DNA from: Lepturacanthus savala
Lineage: Eukaryota; Chordata; Actinopteri; Scombriformes; Trichiuridae
Assembly: GCA_030544235.1 (NCBI GenBank)
Contig: CM060466.1
Span: 918,592-982,591, forward strand
Direction: 5' to 3'
Length of the DNA stretch: 64,000 bases
Positions 26,701 to 36,079 of this stretch are shown here, one piece after another. The notes under the pieces were generated by a model. The model was not told the origin of the DNA, made no database searches, and saw only the letters and a list, made by a program, of their open reading frames with translations. The first letter of the stretch is position 1. Each line of letters starts with the position of its first letter. The position numbers were made by a program, and so were the translations under genes.

Positions 26701-29700
26701 GTGTGTGTTATAGTGTGTGTTATAGTGTGTATGTGTGTTATAGTGTGTGTTATAGTATGTGTGTGTGTTATAGTGTGTGTGTGTTATAGTGTGTGTTATA
26801 GTGTGTATGTGTGTGTTATAGTGTGTGTTATAGTGTGTGTTATAGTGTGTATGTGTGTGTTATAGTGTGTGTTATAGTGTGTATGTGTGTGTTATAGTGT
26901 GTGTTATAGTGTGTATGTGTGTGTTATAGTGTGTGTTATAGTGTGTGTGTGTTATAGTGTGTGTTATAGTGTGTGTTATAGTGTGTATGTGTGTGTTATA
27001 GTGTGTGTTATAGTGTGTGTTATAGTGTGTATGTGTGTGTTATAGTGTGTGTTATAGTGTGTATGTGTGTGTTATAGTGTGTGTTATAGTGTGTATGTGT
27101 GTGTTATAGTGTGTGTTATAGTGTGTGTTATAGTGTGTGTTATAGTGTGTGTTATAGTGTGTATGTGTGTGTTATAGTGTGTGTTATAGTGTGTGTTATA
27201 GTGTGTGTTATAGTGTGTGTTATAGTGTGTATGTGTGTGTTATAGTGTGTGTTATAGTGTGTATGTGTGTGTTATAGTGTGTGTTATAGTGTGTATGTGT
27301 GTGTTATAGTGTGTGTTATAGTGTGTGTGTTATAGTGTGTATGTGTGTGTTATAGTGTGTATGTGTGTGTTATAGTGTGTGTTATAGTGTGTGTTATAGT
27401 GTGTGTTATAGTGTGTGTGTTATAGTGTGTATGTGTGTGTTATAGTGTGTATGTGTGTGTTATAGTGTGTGTTATAGTGTGTGTTATAGTGTGTATGTGT
27501 GTGTTATAGTGTGTGTTATAGTGTGTATGTGTGTGTTATAGTGTGTGTTATAGTGTGTGTTATAGTGTGTATGTGTGTGTTATAGTGTGTGTTATAGTGT
27601 GTGTTATAGTGTGTGTTATAGTGTGTGTTTTCCTCCTCCGGTAAAAACAGGAGGAGATGAAGGAGATGAAGGAGAAGAAGAAGGAGGAGGAGATGAAGGA
27701 GGAGGAGATGAAGGAGGAGGAGAACTAGGACTCACATTGTCTCTCTGGTCGAAGTCGACGGAGCTGGACACGGACGTGAGGCGTTCGTAGCGATCCGGCG
27801 TCTCCGAGTGCATCGCTGAGGCAACGCTGCAGAGACAGACAGGAGTTAGCTAGCCATTAGCAGGTAGCTGCGCTGACCTTTGACCTCTGTTTTCAAAGCT
27901 GAATGAACTCAACTCAGCTCAGAAGTCAACTCCGCTTCCTGGAACATTTAGGTTGGAAAGAACCACAGAAGAAGCTAACAGAAGCTAATAGAAGCTAACA
28001 GAAGCTAACGTTTTCACCAAACAAACACAGACTAAATTAATATTCATTAACAGTATTCACACAAATTCTGATCTGGAAACTTCTGATGAAACAGTGACGA
28101 TGCAGCCGTTTCCAGATGTGAACCGCTCAGCGACAGGACTCAGGCTCAGTGTGGAGGATGCTAAGTAGCTAGCATGTCACCGGGTTTACACACACAGTTA
28201 CCTTTTAACCGGTTCATAGTTATCTCTGTCTCGTCTTCGGCTGAATTAATGTTTAAAATGAAAAAAAGGTGCGGAGCAGTGTTAGCAGCGTTATTGTTAG
28301 CATGACATTAGCCACACACACACACACACTATAAACATAAAGGGCTTTAAATAAAGTTAACCACCAAAGTCAAATACACAAATAAACGCTTTGTTTAATG
28401 TAAATGATTTAACTTATCGCTAACAGCTAAGTGCTAAAAGCTGACTGCTAACAGCTATCATCTGACTGTTAACAGCTAACATCTGACTGCTAACTGCTAA
28501 CATCTGACTGCTAACAGCTAATATGACTGCTAACAGCTAACTGCTAACAGCTAACATTTGGCTGTTAACATCTGACTGCTAACAGCTAACATCTGACTGC
28601 TGTTATTGATGTCTGGAAGTTCAGAGCATTTACATCAACACTTCCACTTGAAAGGAGCAGGGTCCTTCAAAATAAAAGCACCGTTATTTCCACTTAGATT
28701 CTTTCTTATAATCAGTTAATGTATATCTATCGGCTGCTGATCAGAAGGCTGAGGTGTGATCAGAACAAAAGATTATTACATTTTATTGTCTACTACTACA
28801 AAATATAAGACTCAAGGTTTTCAAAATAAAATGTAAATGAATAAACAGGTTAAAATATAGCAATGAGACAATGTGAGAAAATTATTATGAAATAAAAACA
28901 TACTTTATGAATAAAAACAACAAAATGTTCATTGATGTTTTCTATTTACAGCATTTTATTAGAATTATTATAATATTATTATTACAATAATATTATTATT
29001 AGAATCACACACACTGAGAAAACACCAAGTTAGTGCAAAACCCTGTTATTGAAACTGGAGGAGGAGGAGCAGGAGGAGGATGAAGAGGAGGAGGAGCAGG
29101 AGGATGAGGAGGAGGATGAGGAGGAGGAGTAGGAGAAGGGCGAGGAGGAGGATGGGGAGGACGACGAGGAGGAACAGCTGAGGAGGAGGAGCAGCAGAAG
29201 GAGGAGGATGAGGAGGAGCAGGAGGATGAAGAGGAGGAGGAGCAGCAGGAGGAGGAGGAGGAGCAGCAGAAGGAGGAGGATGAGGAGGAGCAGGAGGATG
29301 AAGAGGAGGAGGAGCAGCAGGAGGAGGAGAAGGAGCAGTAGGAGGAGGAGTTAGTTTAAACCACACAGGAAGCAGTAACATACTATTCCTGCTCCTCCAG
29401 GTCACTGAATCTCTTCTTCAGTCTTCAAACAGAAGAAAAAATAAAACAAAATGTAAAGATGTCGACGCCCACATCATCACAGTGGGCGGGGCTTAACTAG
29501 AATAATTACAATATTCATTAGAATAATTATAATAAATGTGGAGCTGACAGGAAGCAGCTCAGACTGACTCCGAACCAAAGGGATCAATACGTTGGATCAA
29601 TTTCCTTCATCCTCTGTTTTATTTTAAAAAGTTTTAGAATAGAAGAAGAAACTACAAACAAATGAAGAAGAAACTACAAAAGAAGAAGAAGAAACTACAA

Positions 29701-30365
29701 AAGAAGAAGAAACTACAAAAGAAGAACAAACTACACAAGAAGAAGAAACTACAAACAAAAGAAGAAGAAGCAGAAGAAGAAGAAAAACCAGGACCACTCA
29801 GAGGGCCCTGATCCACATGTTGGGAAACACTGAACTGAGGTGTTACCTGTCGGCGTCAGTGACGAGAGCCAAACGACCATAATCCCATGCTACCTTCCTC
29901 AGGATGGAGAAGACGAAGAGGAGCACCTGAGGAGGAGGAGGAGGAGGAGAAGGAGGAGAAGGAGGAGAAGGAGGAGAAGGAGGAGAAAGAGGAGGTGGTT
30001 ATTGTCAAAAGGAAGCAGAACAGGGTATTCCTCTTCATTGAGTAGCTGTGATGCGTAGCTGGTGAGGCTGTGATCTTCACTACATCTCCCATGATGCACC
30101 AATCAGGACACACCAGGAAGCACCAATCAGGACACACCAGGAAGCACCAATCAGGACTCACCAGGAAGCACATGAAGTCGAGGGCGAGGACAGTGGGGAC
30201 CCCTCCGAAGGGCAGCCCCTGCAGCACGGTGGAGCGGATCCTGGCTGAGTAGCAGTAGGCTTTGGACTCACTGTGGGCGGCGGCCGAGCAGTTGTCCCGC
30301 CCCCCGCCGCCGCACGCCTGGCCGACGCCCAGCATCGCCATGGTAACGATCAGCGCTCCGAGCAT
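11556..30365 (-). CDS. tmem63b: CSC1-like protein 2 / TMEM63B, mechanosensitive cation channel (complete, 23 coding exons, 853 aa)
   Basis: Coding exons, 5' to 3': 30365-30162, 29926-29847, 29422-29384, 27826-27736, 22212-22175, 21800-21658, 20152-20101, 18892-18784, 18699-18629, 17960-17880, 17218-17095, 17008-16875, 16393-16256, 16140-15987, 15900-15794, 15325-15239, 15161-15096, 15003-14841, 14760-14655, 14403-14236, 13866-13751, 13668-13585, 11762-11556 (TAG). The total is 2562 nt with every phase matching. TMEM63/OSCA proteins are plasma-membrane, stretch- or osmolarity-gated cation channels. An N-terminal signal-like segment is followed by YCYSARIRSTVLQGLPFGG, a cytosolic PHM7-type region, and a multi-helix channel domain (for example FLLLFFLTTPAIII and NYVIASAFIGNAMDLLRIPG). 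DFQSGEDSLIANEVHQ at the C-terminus, YERLTSVSSSVDFDQRDN and the ends of the protein fit TMEM63B rather than TMEM63A or C. Human TMEM63B is about 832 aa; the extra length is mainly in the N-terminus and an 11-Gln run before MYIAQVLQD. Confidence 0.93.
11733..11765 (-). repeat. CAG trinucleotide repeat (polyglutamine) overlapping the last tmem63b acceptor
   Basis: Eleven uninterrupted CTG triplets on the + strand read CAG on the coding strand. The first CAG (11763-11765) is the splice acceptor and the next ten (11762-11733) encode Gln. With the Gln ending the previous exon this gives 11 Gln. Several in-register AGs could act as alternative acceptors. Confidence 0.9.
11837..13296. mobile_element. 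1.46 kb element with about 95-bp inverted terminal repeats in the last tmem63b intron
   Basis: The left end GATGTCTCACTATGGGATGC is repeated inverted at the right end (GCATCCCATAGTGAGACATC). Diverged similarity continues for about 95 bp inward to TGAATGT..CCGCAG / CTGCGGACGTTCAC. The interior has no recognisable transposase. It includes a second, inner copy of the GAGATGTCTC motif (11958-11972) and an imperfect palindrome around AACCTTAAGTTCTC. It is probably a non-autonomous DNA transposon, class unknown; I saw no clear target-site duplication. Confidence 0.65.
13872..14095 (+). repeat. (CA)n with CG interruptions, tmem63b intron
   Basis: About 225 bp of ACAC with regularly placed CGCACA and CGCATACA lie directly upstream, in transcript sense, of the exon 13866-13751. 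The TGTCAG acceptor is embedded in the repeat edge. Confidence 0.95.
14455..14650 (-). repeat. GTAGTACTAGTACTG repeat containing a duplicated tmem63b exon end
   Basis: The intron downstream of exon 14760-14655 holds repeats of GTAGTACTAGTACTGC. At 14509-14543 there is a near-copy of the last ~30 bp of that exon (coding SITCPIIVPF), followed by a changed donor region. The matching real exon end is at 14655-14690. This is a local tandem duplication of the exon-intron junction. Confidence 0.75.
15356..15790 (+). repeat. GGAGGA-rich purine tract, tmem63b intron
   Basis: About 430 bp of almost pure A/G (GAGGAGGA, AAGGAAAA) lie between exons 15900-15794 and 15325-15239. It reads as CTCCTC-rich pyrimidine in the pre-mRNA. 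Long Leu/Ser-rich or Arg-rich reading frames across it are artefacts of composition. Confidence 0.9.
16385..16855 (+). repeat. GAGGAGGCGGGGTCAGA minisatellite, tmem63b intron
   Basis: Imperfect 20- to 40-bp units with core GAGGCGGGGTCAGAT and AGGGTGGAGTCATAGAA fill the intron between exons 17008-16875 and 16393-16256. The same GGCGGGGTC wording recurs in the neighbouring intron at 17265-17310. Confidence 0.9.
17683..17870 (+). repeat. 18-bp minisatellite TATTGATCATATTGATGG, tmem63b intron
   Basis: About ten copies of the 18-bp unit, with T/G variation in GGTATTG/GGTGTTG. The array ends a few bases from the donor of exon 17960-17880. The rest of this ~660-bp intron is AT-rich and featureless. 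Confidence 0.95.
19316..20095 (+). repeat. TGATTAGTGATCAGTGG minisatellite, tmem63b intron
   Basis: About 37 copies of a 21-bp unit (core TTAGTGATCAGTGGTGATTGA) make up about 780 bp. Each unit contains the palindrome TGATCA. The array ends beside the donor of exon 20152-20101. Confidence 0.95.
20565..20815 (+). repeat. GGAGTAATTAA-type AT-rich minisatellite, tmem63b intron
   Basis: Irregular repeats of AGGAGTAATTA, GGGGAATTGGAGG and GAGGATTAATTAAGGAGTCATT. Flanking intron sequence at 20153-20560 and 20820-21400 shows nothing recognisable. Confidence 0.8.
21405..21655 (+). repeat. GGCTGCTAATTGGAGG minisatellite, tmem63b intron
   Basis: About 14 imperfect units of 16-20 bp with core GGCTG(C/T)TAATTGG, including a G run of ten at 21446. 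The array ends at the donor of exon 21800-21658. Confidence 0.9.
22216..22470 (+). repeat. 40-bp minisatellite, about 6 copies, tmem63b intron
   Basis: The 40-bp unit contains ATCACAGGATTCACCGATCA and ATGTTATAATCAAACAG. Copies are almost identical, suggesting recent expansion. It lies immediately upstream of exon 22212-22175 in transcript sense. Confidence 0.95.
23027..27629 (+). repeat. 4.6 kb GTGTGTTATA array in a tmem63b intron
   Basis: Units are TATAGTGTGTGT of variable length (8, 10, 12 or 14 bp), with a longer variant containing TATGTGTGTGTTATA. The sequence is almost wholly alternating purine-pyrimidine. A rare variant, paired GTGCGTGTTATA units, occurs at about 23860 and again at about 26328, each followed by the same order of variants. 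This points to an internal duplication of about 2.47 kb. The array fills most of the 5.5 kb intron between exons 27826-27736 and 22212-22175. Open frames here (Cys-Val-Ile repeats) are not genes. Confidence 0.97.
28425..28605 (+). repeat. CTAACAGCTAACATCTGACTG repeat, tmem63b intron
   Basis: About eight imperfect units of about 21 bp (core AACAGCTAACATCTGACTG). The rest of the intron 27827-29383 is AT-rich sequence without recognisable features, apart from the purine tract below. Confidence 0.85.
29055..29355 (+). repeat. GGAGGA/GCAGGA purine tract beside the tmem63b microexon
   Basis: About 300 bp of GGAGGAGGA with periodic GAGCAGCAG and GATGAAGAGG. A 111-bp block beginning about 29180 is repeated. 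It lies 30 bp from the donor of the 39-bp microexon. Confidence 0.9.
29384..29422 (-). other. 39-bp microexon (exon 3 of the coding series) of tmem63b
   Basis: The exon encodes LKKRFSDLEEQE plus split codons at both ends. The acceptor is GTTTGAAG and the donor is TA|GTATGT. Read without splicing, the donor gives an in-frame TAG; splicing turns TA plus C into Tyr. It corresponds to the short mammalian TMEM63B exon with the related RLRRQERDRVEQEY, which I recall is alternatively spliced. Its length is a multiple of three (39 = 13 codons), so skipping keeps the frame. A purine-rich GGAGGA tract lies just downstream in transcript sense, on the opposite strand (CTCCTC in the RNA). Confidence 0.8.
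29640..29995 (+). repeat. GAAGAAGAAACTAC and GGAGGAGAA tracts flanking a tmem63b exon
   Basis: GAAGAAGAAACTACAAA units occur at 29640-29790, and GGAGGAGAAGGA at 29930-29995, on either side of the exon 29926-29847. A 24-bp unit (CACCAATCAGGACACACCAG) is repeated three times at 30097-30170, running into the next exon's donor. Confidence 0.85.
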
Positions 30366-30393
30366 GGCTCACTGCCGCATCCTCGCTGAGAAC
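30366..30393 (-). promoter_or_regulatory. tmem63b 5' leader in the first coding exon, with a 3-codon upstream ORF
   Basis: A CTCTCAG acceptor lies at 30394-30400, so the exon carrying the start begins at 30393. The leader contains ATG-CGG-CAG-TGA at 30380-30369, ending three bases before the main ATG at 30365-30363 (context GCCATGC). Any transcript using this acceptor therefore carries a tiny uORF (Met-Arg-Gln). Confidence 0.6.
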
Positions 30394-32791
30394 CTGAGAG
30401 GAGGGAGGGGAGGGAGACGGGGATCAGACCAACGGACTACATTTCCCAGCATGCCCTAGCAGCTGCTGCCGCCGCTTCCTGCTCCCCTGTGACCTGCTGA
30501 TCCCGTTGCCACGGTAACGCCGCCCGCAGGCCGCTGACCCAGTTTTTCACGGCCCGACGGTTCACGTTACTGTCACCGAGGAGACGGCGACCGATGACGT
30601 CGCCACGGAAACGCTGCGATCAGAGTTTACGGATCACCGGGGGTCGCCTGAACGCACCATGAGGATTTTACTTCACCTCTGAAGTACGTATACTTTTTTG
30701 AAGTACTTGTACTTCACCTTTTTGAAGTATTTTTGTTTCACCTTTCTTTTAAAGTACTTATATTTCAACCTTGTTTGATGTATTTGTATTTTAACCTTTT
30801 TTGAAGTACTTGCACTTCACTTCAGAGGAACTACTTCATTAGATTAGGTCTCTGAGATAGAAAAACAGCTGAAAACAGAGAGAGAGAGACAGGTGTAACA
30901 TGACAGAGGTCAGGGGTCAGAGGTCGGCTCCTTCTATTGACTTTGACTCCATCTTAAAGACCCTTTAATGGACTCAGACTTCAGACCATGATGCTGTTAT
31001 AATTAATAATAAAAAGGAGATAATATTCCACCCAGGGACAGAGGTTCCACATCTCAATGGACCAGATCCAGGACCTGGTCCTCCAGAGGATCCAACAAGA
31101 CCACATCAACCTGAACCAGTCCTGCAACCATTAGTCTGTTAATCCACCAGTTCACATCCAGAGTCGTTTTTTAAGAAAAAAATGTCTAAATTCTCTGGTT
31201 CCAGCTTCTCTTCTCTGATTATTTCCTGGTTTCTTTAGTTTTTTTCTTTAATTGTTTAAATAATCAACAGATTTATCGACGACCGATTTTATCACTCAAT
31301 ACAAAAAAAAACGCTGTTGAAGGATTCAGCGGCAGAAACGCAGGAAGTCCCATGTGTCTGAGGCCTGATAAGAACCGGCCTCGCTGAGAGAGATTAAAGT
31401 TGGAGCTGAGGCCGATGCCGGCCTCCTCAGCTGTTCCTGCAGAACGAGGCTCCGCCCCCAAACCCAGAGTAGCCCCGCCCCCAAACCCAGAGGAGCCCCA
31501 GGTCAGTGTTATCAGACGGCTGCAGCCGCGTCCGTCAACAACTCCGTCAGTTTACAGCAGCAGAGTCACTTCAGCAGGTTCCTGATGATGAACTGGTGTA
31601 GACGCTGAAGTTGTTGATGAGAAACTAAACGTGTGAAGTCAGGAAAGAGTTGGAGAATCAACTACATACATGTGTGACTCCACATACATGTGTGACTCCA
31701 CATACATGTGTGACTCCACATACATGTTATTGCTACATTTGTTGACTCTACATACACGTTTTGACTCTACATACATGTTGACTCTACATACATGTGTTGA
31801 TTCCACATACACATTATTGCTACATGTGTTGATTCTACATACACGTTATTGCTACATGTGATGACCCTACATACATGTTATTGCTACATGTGTTTACTCT
31901 ACATACAGGTTATTGCTACATGTGTTTACTCTACATACATGTTATTGCTACATGTGTTGACTCTACATACATGTTATTTCTACATGTGTTGACTCTACAT
32001 ACATGTTATTGCTACATTTGTTGACTCTACATACATGTTATTGCTACATTTGTTGACTCTACATACATGTTATTTCTACATGTGTTGACTCTACATACAT
32101 GTTATTGCTACATGTGTTGACTCTACATACATGTTATTGCTACATTTGTTGACTCTACATACATGTTATTTCTACATGTGTTGACTCTACATACATGTTA
32201 TTGCTACATGTGTTGATTCTACATACATGTTATTTCTACATGTGTTGACTCTACATACATGTTATTGCTACATGTGTTGACTCTACATACATGTTATTGC
32301 TACATTTGTTGATTCTACATACATGTTATTGCTACATGTGTTTACTCTACATACATGTTATTTCTACATGTGTTGACTCTACATACATGTTATTGCTACA
32401 TGTGTTGACTCTACATACATGTTATTGCTACATTTGTTGATTCTACATACATGTTATTGCTATGTGTTTACTCTACATACATGTTATTTCTACATGTGTT
32501 GACTCTACATACATGTTATTGCTACATGTGTTGACTCTACATACATGTTATTGCTACATGTGTTGACTCCACATGCGTTGCCTCTACATCTGTATGTTGA
32601 TTTCTCGTATGTATGATGTGTGTGATGTTATGTGTGCATCTATGTGAGTGTGTATGTGTGGTGTGTGTGATGTTAGTGTATAGCGTGTGTGTGTGTAGTG
32701 TGTGTGTGTGATGTTAGTGTATAGCGTATGTGTGTGTGTAGTGTGTGTGTGTGTGTGTGTGTGTGATGTTAGTGTATAGCGTGTGTGTGTG

Positions 32792-32822
<31 letters not shown>

Positions 32823-32834
32823 ATGTTAGTGTAT

Positions 32835-32866
<32 letters not shown>

Positions 32867-32892
32867 ATGTTAGTGTATAGCGTGTGTGTGTG

Positions 32893-32928
<36 letters not shown>

Positions 32929-33153
32929 TGTTAGTGTATAGCGTGTGTGTGTGTAGTGTGTGTGTGTGTGATGTTAGTGTATAGCGTGTGTGTGTGTGTG
33001 TGTGTGGTGTCAGCGCAGTGATCCCTGATCTTCAGCTTGTTGTGACTCAGTGTTTGTCCTGATGAGGCCCGCGGCCCCTGCAGCAGCCGCAGCGGCTCAA
33101 TGTCGAGGACGAACTGCGACTAGCGGACGGAGAGGATGCTTCCGTTATAACGG

Positions 33154-33232
<79 letters not shown>

Positions 33233-33239
33233 TCCTCTG
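30394..33239. repeat. tmem63b first-intron region: arrays at 31.66-32.58 kb and 32.64-33.01 kb
   Basis: No coding sequence is visible. 30665-30830 has a GAAGTACTTGTACTTCACC repeat. 31660-32575 is a minisatellite of about 30 bp (core CTACATACATGTTATTGCTA, about 28 copies). 32640-33006 is (GT)n punctuated by GATGTTAGTGTATAGCGTG. 33155-33230 is (AC)n. 30870-31600 is ordinary single-copy DNA. Confidence 0.85.
30436..30455 (+). promoter_or_regulatory. ZNF143/STAF-type motif
   Basis: ACTACATTTCCCAGCATGCC is a close match to the known ZNF143 (SBS) consensus. It lies about 45 bp upstream of the exon that carries the tmem63b start codon. A second related motif, ACTACATCTCCCATGATGCA, is at 30079-30098. 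They may mark an alternative promoter, or simply be copies of a dispersed motif. Confidence 0.5.
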
Positions 33240-33830
33240 CGCACACATTATATAACCCCCCACCCCCCCGGTAAAAGCCCCACCGGAGCCTTTGGATGAT
33301 GCTGCCGGGGTGGCGGCGGCGGCCAGGCCGCCTGAAGAGGCTGCAGCAGCGGCCTGGCCGCCTCTAATCAACCCGCTGAGGAGATCAAACAAAGCCGCCT
33401 TATCGGAATAAAGCCGCGTAATCGATAAACCCGATTAGCATAAAGCCCCCGTACCTGTAGCGGCTCCTCCTGCTCCTCTTCCCGGGTAAACGTCTGCTTT
33501 TTCTCCGGTAAAATCCTCACAGGTGCCCCGCCGCTCCGGCCGCGTCCTGCCGCAGCGCCGCCATCAGAAACCCGGAGGGGGAGGGGGGAGAGGGAGGGGG
33601 AGGGGGGCGGTCGTCACTGGGAGAGTCCACCGCAGGAGAGCGACCCTCCGCCGGGCTCCGAGTCCGCCGCGAGCCGCTGATCCTCCGCAGGGTGTCGGTG
33701 CTAAAATGGAGGCGGTGTCTGCGGGAAGAGGAGCGGAGGAGGAGGAGGAGGAGATCCGAGGAGGAGATCTGAGAGCCGCCGCCAGGGGGCGCCGTGACGC
33801 CCGGCCCTTCACAATAAAAGCATGCGCTTC
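33240..33830 (-). promoter_or_regulatory. CpG island, probable tmem63b promoter and non-coding first exon
   Basis: GC- and CpG-rich DNA stands out against AT-rich flanks. On the minus strand, CCGCTACAG|GTACGG gives a plausible donor with the exon ending at 33455. This would join the acceptor at 30394. The exon's 5' end is not determined. A 3.1 kb first intron would hold the arrays at 31.6-33.2 kb. No TATA box is evident. Confidence 0.45.
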
Positions 33831-33839
33831 TTTTCACAA

Positions 33840-34730
33840 TAAGCTGACACCGTTGTGCTTTTTTTTTTCACACTTTTTACTTGATTTCATCTTTTTTCAA
33901 TTTTGTTTTATTTTTTAACGTAGATTTGCTGGTTTTATTTTTTTTATTTTTTTTCGAAAATGTTTAGTTCTTCGTTTTATTAATTTTAGTTTTTTTTTAA
34001 CTACGTTTTGTTCCTGTTTTATTTTTATTAGTTTCATTTAGTTTTCATGAGTTTTGGGTATTTATTTTTATATTTTACATTTATTTCACCTTTTTATTTA
34101 CTTACTTTATTTCGTTTTTGTTTCATTTTTTCATTTTCATTTTTTTAAAGTAGGTTTGCTTTGTTTTTACTAGTTTTATTCAGTTTTATTTGTATTCGTT
34201 TTTTATTAGTTTTAGTTCTTTTATTTAGTTTTTTAATTAGTTTTATTAGTTGCTAGTTTTATGTTTTTAATTTTTTAACTAGTTTTAGTAACTTTTTATT
34301 TCTATTAGTTTTTTAATGAGTTTTAGTTCATTTTTATTTTGAGTTTTTGTAATTTAATTTTTTTTATTTACTAGTTGACTTTTTATTATTTTAATTAGTT
34401 TCAATTTAATTTTTTTACTTTTTATTTTTATTAGTTTTGGATCTCGTTTTGTTTTATTACCTATAGGTCACTTTTTAAAAATGAGTTTTAGTTATTTTTA
34501 GTTTTATTAGTTTGAGTTTATTTTTTTTAATAGTTTTAGTGACTTTATTTTTTCATTATTTTAATGGAGGTTTTTCTTTCATGGGTTTTACTTCTTTATT
34601 TTTGTTTTTATTTCTTTTAGTTCTTCTTTTTAGTTTTAGTTCCACTAGGTTTAGTTCAGTGATTTGTTAGATTGAGTTTTTATTATTAATTTATTATTTT
34701 GTTATTTTTTTCAGGTGTTTCAAAGTTACC
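33840..34730 (+). repeat. T-rich low-complexity block
   Basis: About 890 bp of TTTTATTTTTATTAGTTTTAG-like sequence with strong T-over-A strand asymmetry. It looks like a decayed simple repeat in the tmem63b-srd5a2 spacer. No gene is visible. 34730-35590 is ordinary AT-rich spacer. Confidence 0.75.
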
Positions 34731-35591
34731 TGAATCGCAGGTATTTAGAGTTCATCCTGTTCATTTTAACCGTCTATAATAAGGCAGATTTTGTCAAATA
34801 GGGTTAGAATTTTCACATATTTGCATATCGTTTCCATGGAAACAAATATATTTTAGCATATTAGAAAAAAAATCTAATTAAATTCAAGTTATTTTTTTTT
34901 ATTTGGTGAAAATTTTCCAAATTCTGAATAAAAGTCAACCTTCAATTATGAGACAACAGGATATCCTGGTCATGTGACCCCATAAATTGTATGTCCTTCA
35001 AAATAAAAGCCCCCTTTTTCACACCTAACATATTATATCAGTTTTTAAGTCACGGCCTTTTGAAGTTAAGAGGCCTAAAGGGTTAAGTTTTTAGATGTAA
35101 CTGGGTGACGTTTCGTTGAAAAGAAGCTGCTATGATGTCAACATCAACTGTGATGTAAATCACTTCCTTTAGGTTAAAGGTCGTGTAGAAAGTTTATGGA
35201 TGTAATGATGCATGTAAAACAGGGTTAATGATGCTGATGTATAGAGGTGAAAACAGGAGTAAAACCTCGTCATGTGGCTGCAGAACGTCTCTTTAACTCA
35301 CAACTTTAATATCTAATTTAATTTAAGTCTTTTTATACAGAGCCTGAATTCACCTCAGTTCAACAAACAGGTCACGTCCACATGTCCTTCATCCCTGAAA
35401 CATGAACCCTGGACTGTGATTGGTTGACCAATCAATCAATCGATCGATCAGAGAGGCAGACATTAGGCTGCTCTCCTAAAGTCAATGACAGAGAAGTTGA
35501 AAGAATATACACAGAATAAATACAGGAAGTCACATTCACTTCCTGTTGGAGCCACAGGTCGACGAGTGTATATAATATATATATGTGTATA

Positions 35592-35859
35592 TATACAATG
35601 GGGGAAATAAGTGTTGGACTGTCAACTTTTTTGTCTTTACATTTATTTCCAAAGATGTGATTCATGTGACATTTCTTCCAGACACTGGTATTTATTTTCA
35701 CTGTGTATATTATGTGGAATTAAGTGCAATAACACAGGAACAAAGGCTTCTCCACAAAGTATTAAACGATGTCTCAAATTGCATTGGGACAATAGTCTCT
35801 AAGACATCAGCTGAAACAAGAAATAATACAATGGACAAAGAAAGACAACCTGTAAAAAA

Positions 35860-35860
<1 letters not shown>
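35592..35860. mobile_element. Terminal fragment of a Tc1-like DNA transposon
   Basis: It starts TATACAATGGGGGAAATAAG, a phrase typical of the terminal repeats of fish Tc1-like elements. The following AT-rich sequence includes ACACAGGAACAAAG, as in those elements. No transposase coding remains. It is followed by a (GA)n tract at 35862-35892. Confidence 0.65.
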
Positions 35861-35894
<34 letters not shown>

Positions 35895-35959
35895 CCGCCC
35901 ACTTTTCAGGAAGTTCATGTTACTCAGTTGTTTTTCGAGTTGTTTTTCCAGTCTGATTC

Positions 35960-36075
35960 CCGGTGAGTCCCGGTGATACCGGTGGAACTGGTGATACCGG
36001 TGGTACTGGTGGTACTGGTGGTACTGGTGATACCGGTGGTACTGGTGGTACTGGTGATACCGGTGGTACCGGGGA
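35960..36075 (+). repeat. 9-bp GGTACTGGT repeat in the srd5a2 5' leader
   Basis: About a dozen copies of GGTGATACC/GGTACTGGT end five bases before the srd5a2 ATG. The frame through it is open and in phase with srd5a2 (Gly-Thr-Gly repeats), but no ATG precedes it; only a GTG at 35963. Confidence 0.85.
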
Positions 36076-36079
36076 CGTG

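Noticed and set aside
23027..27790. Cys/Val/Ile-rich open frames
   Set aside because: Translations of the GTGTTATA array; low-complexity and inside a tmem63b intron.
11556..30365. TMEM63A as the identity, suggested by human TMEM63A lying near PSEN2 and SDE2 on 1q42
   Set aside because: Sequence phrases at both ends (YERLTSVSSSVDFDQRDN and the C-terminal EDSLIANEVHQ) match TMEM63B, so sequence was preferred to synteny.
33047..33918. Open frames in the GC-rich DNA at 33.0-33.9 kb
   Set aside because: CpG-island composition removes stop codons. There is no conserved protein, and the region fits a promoter and a non-coding exon.
35963..36079. N-terminal extension of srd5a2 through the GGTACTGGT repeat
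   Set aside because: It is an open frame but has no ATG; only a GTG. The ATG at 36080 gives the expected length and start.
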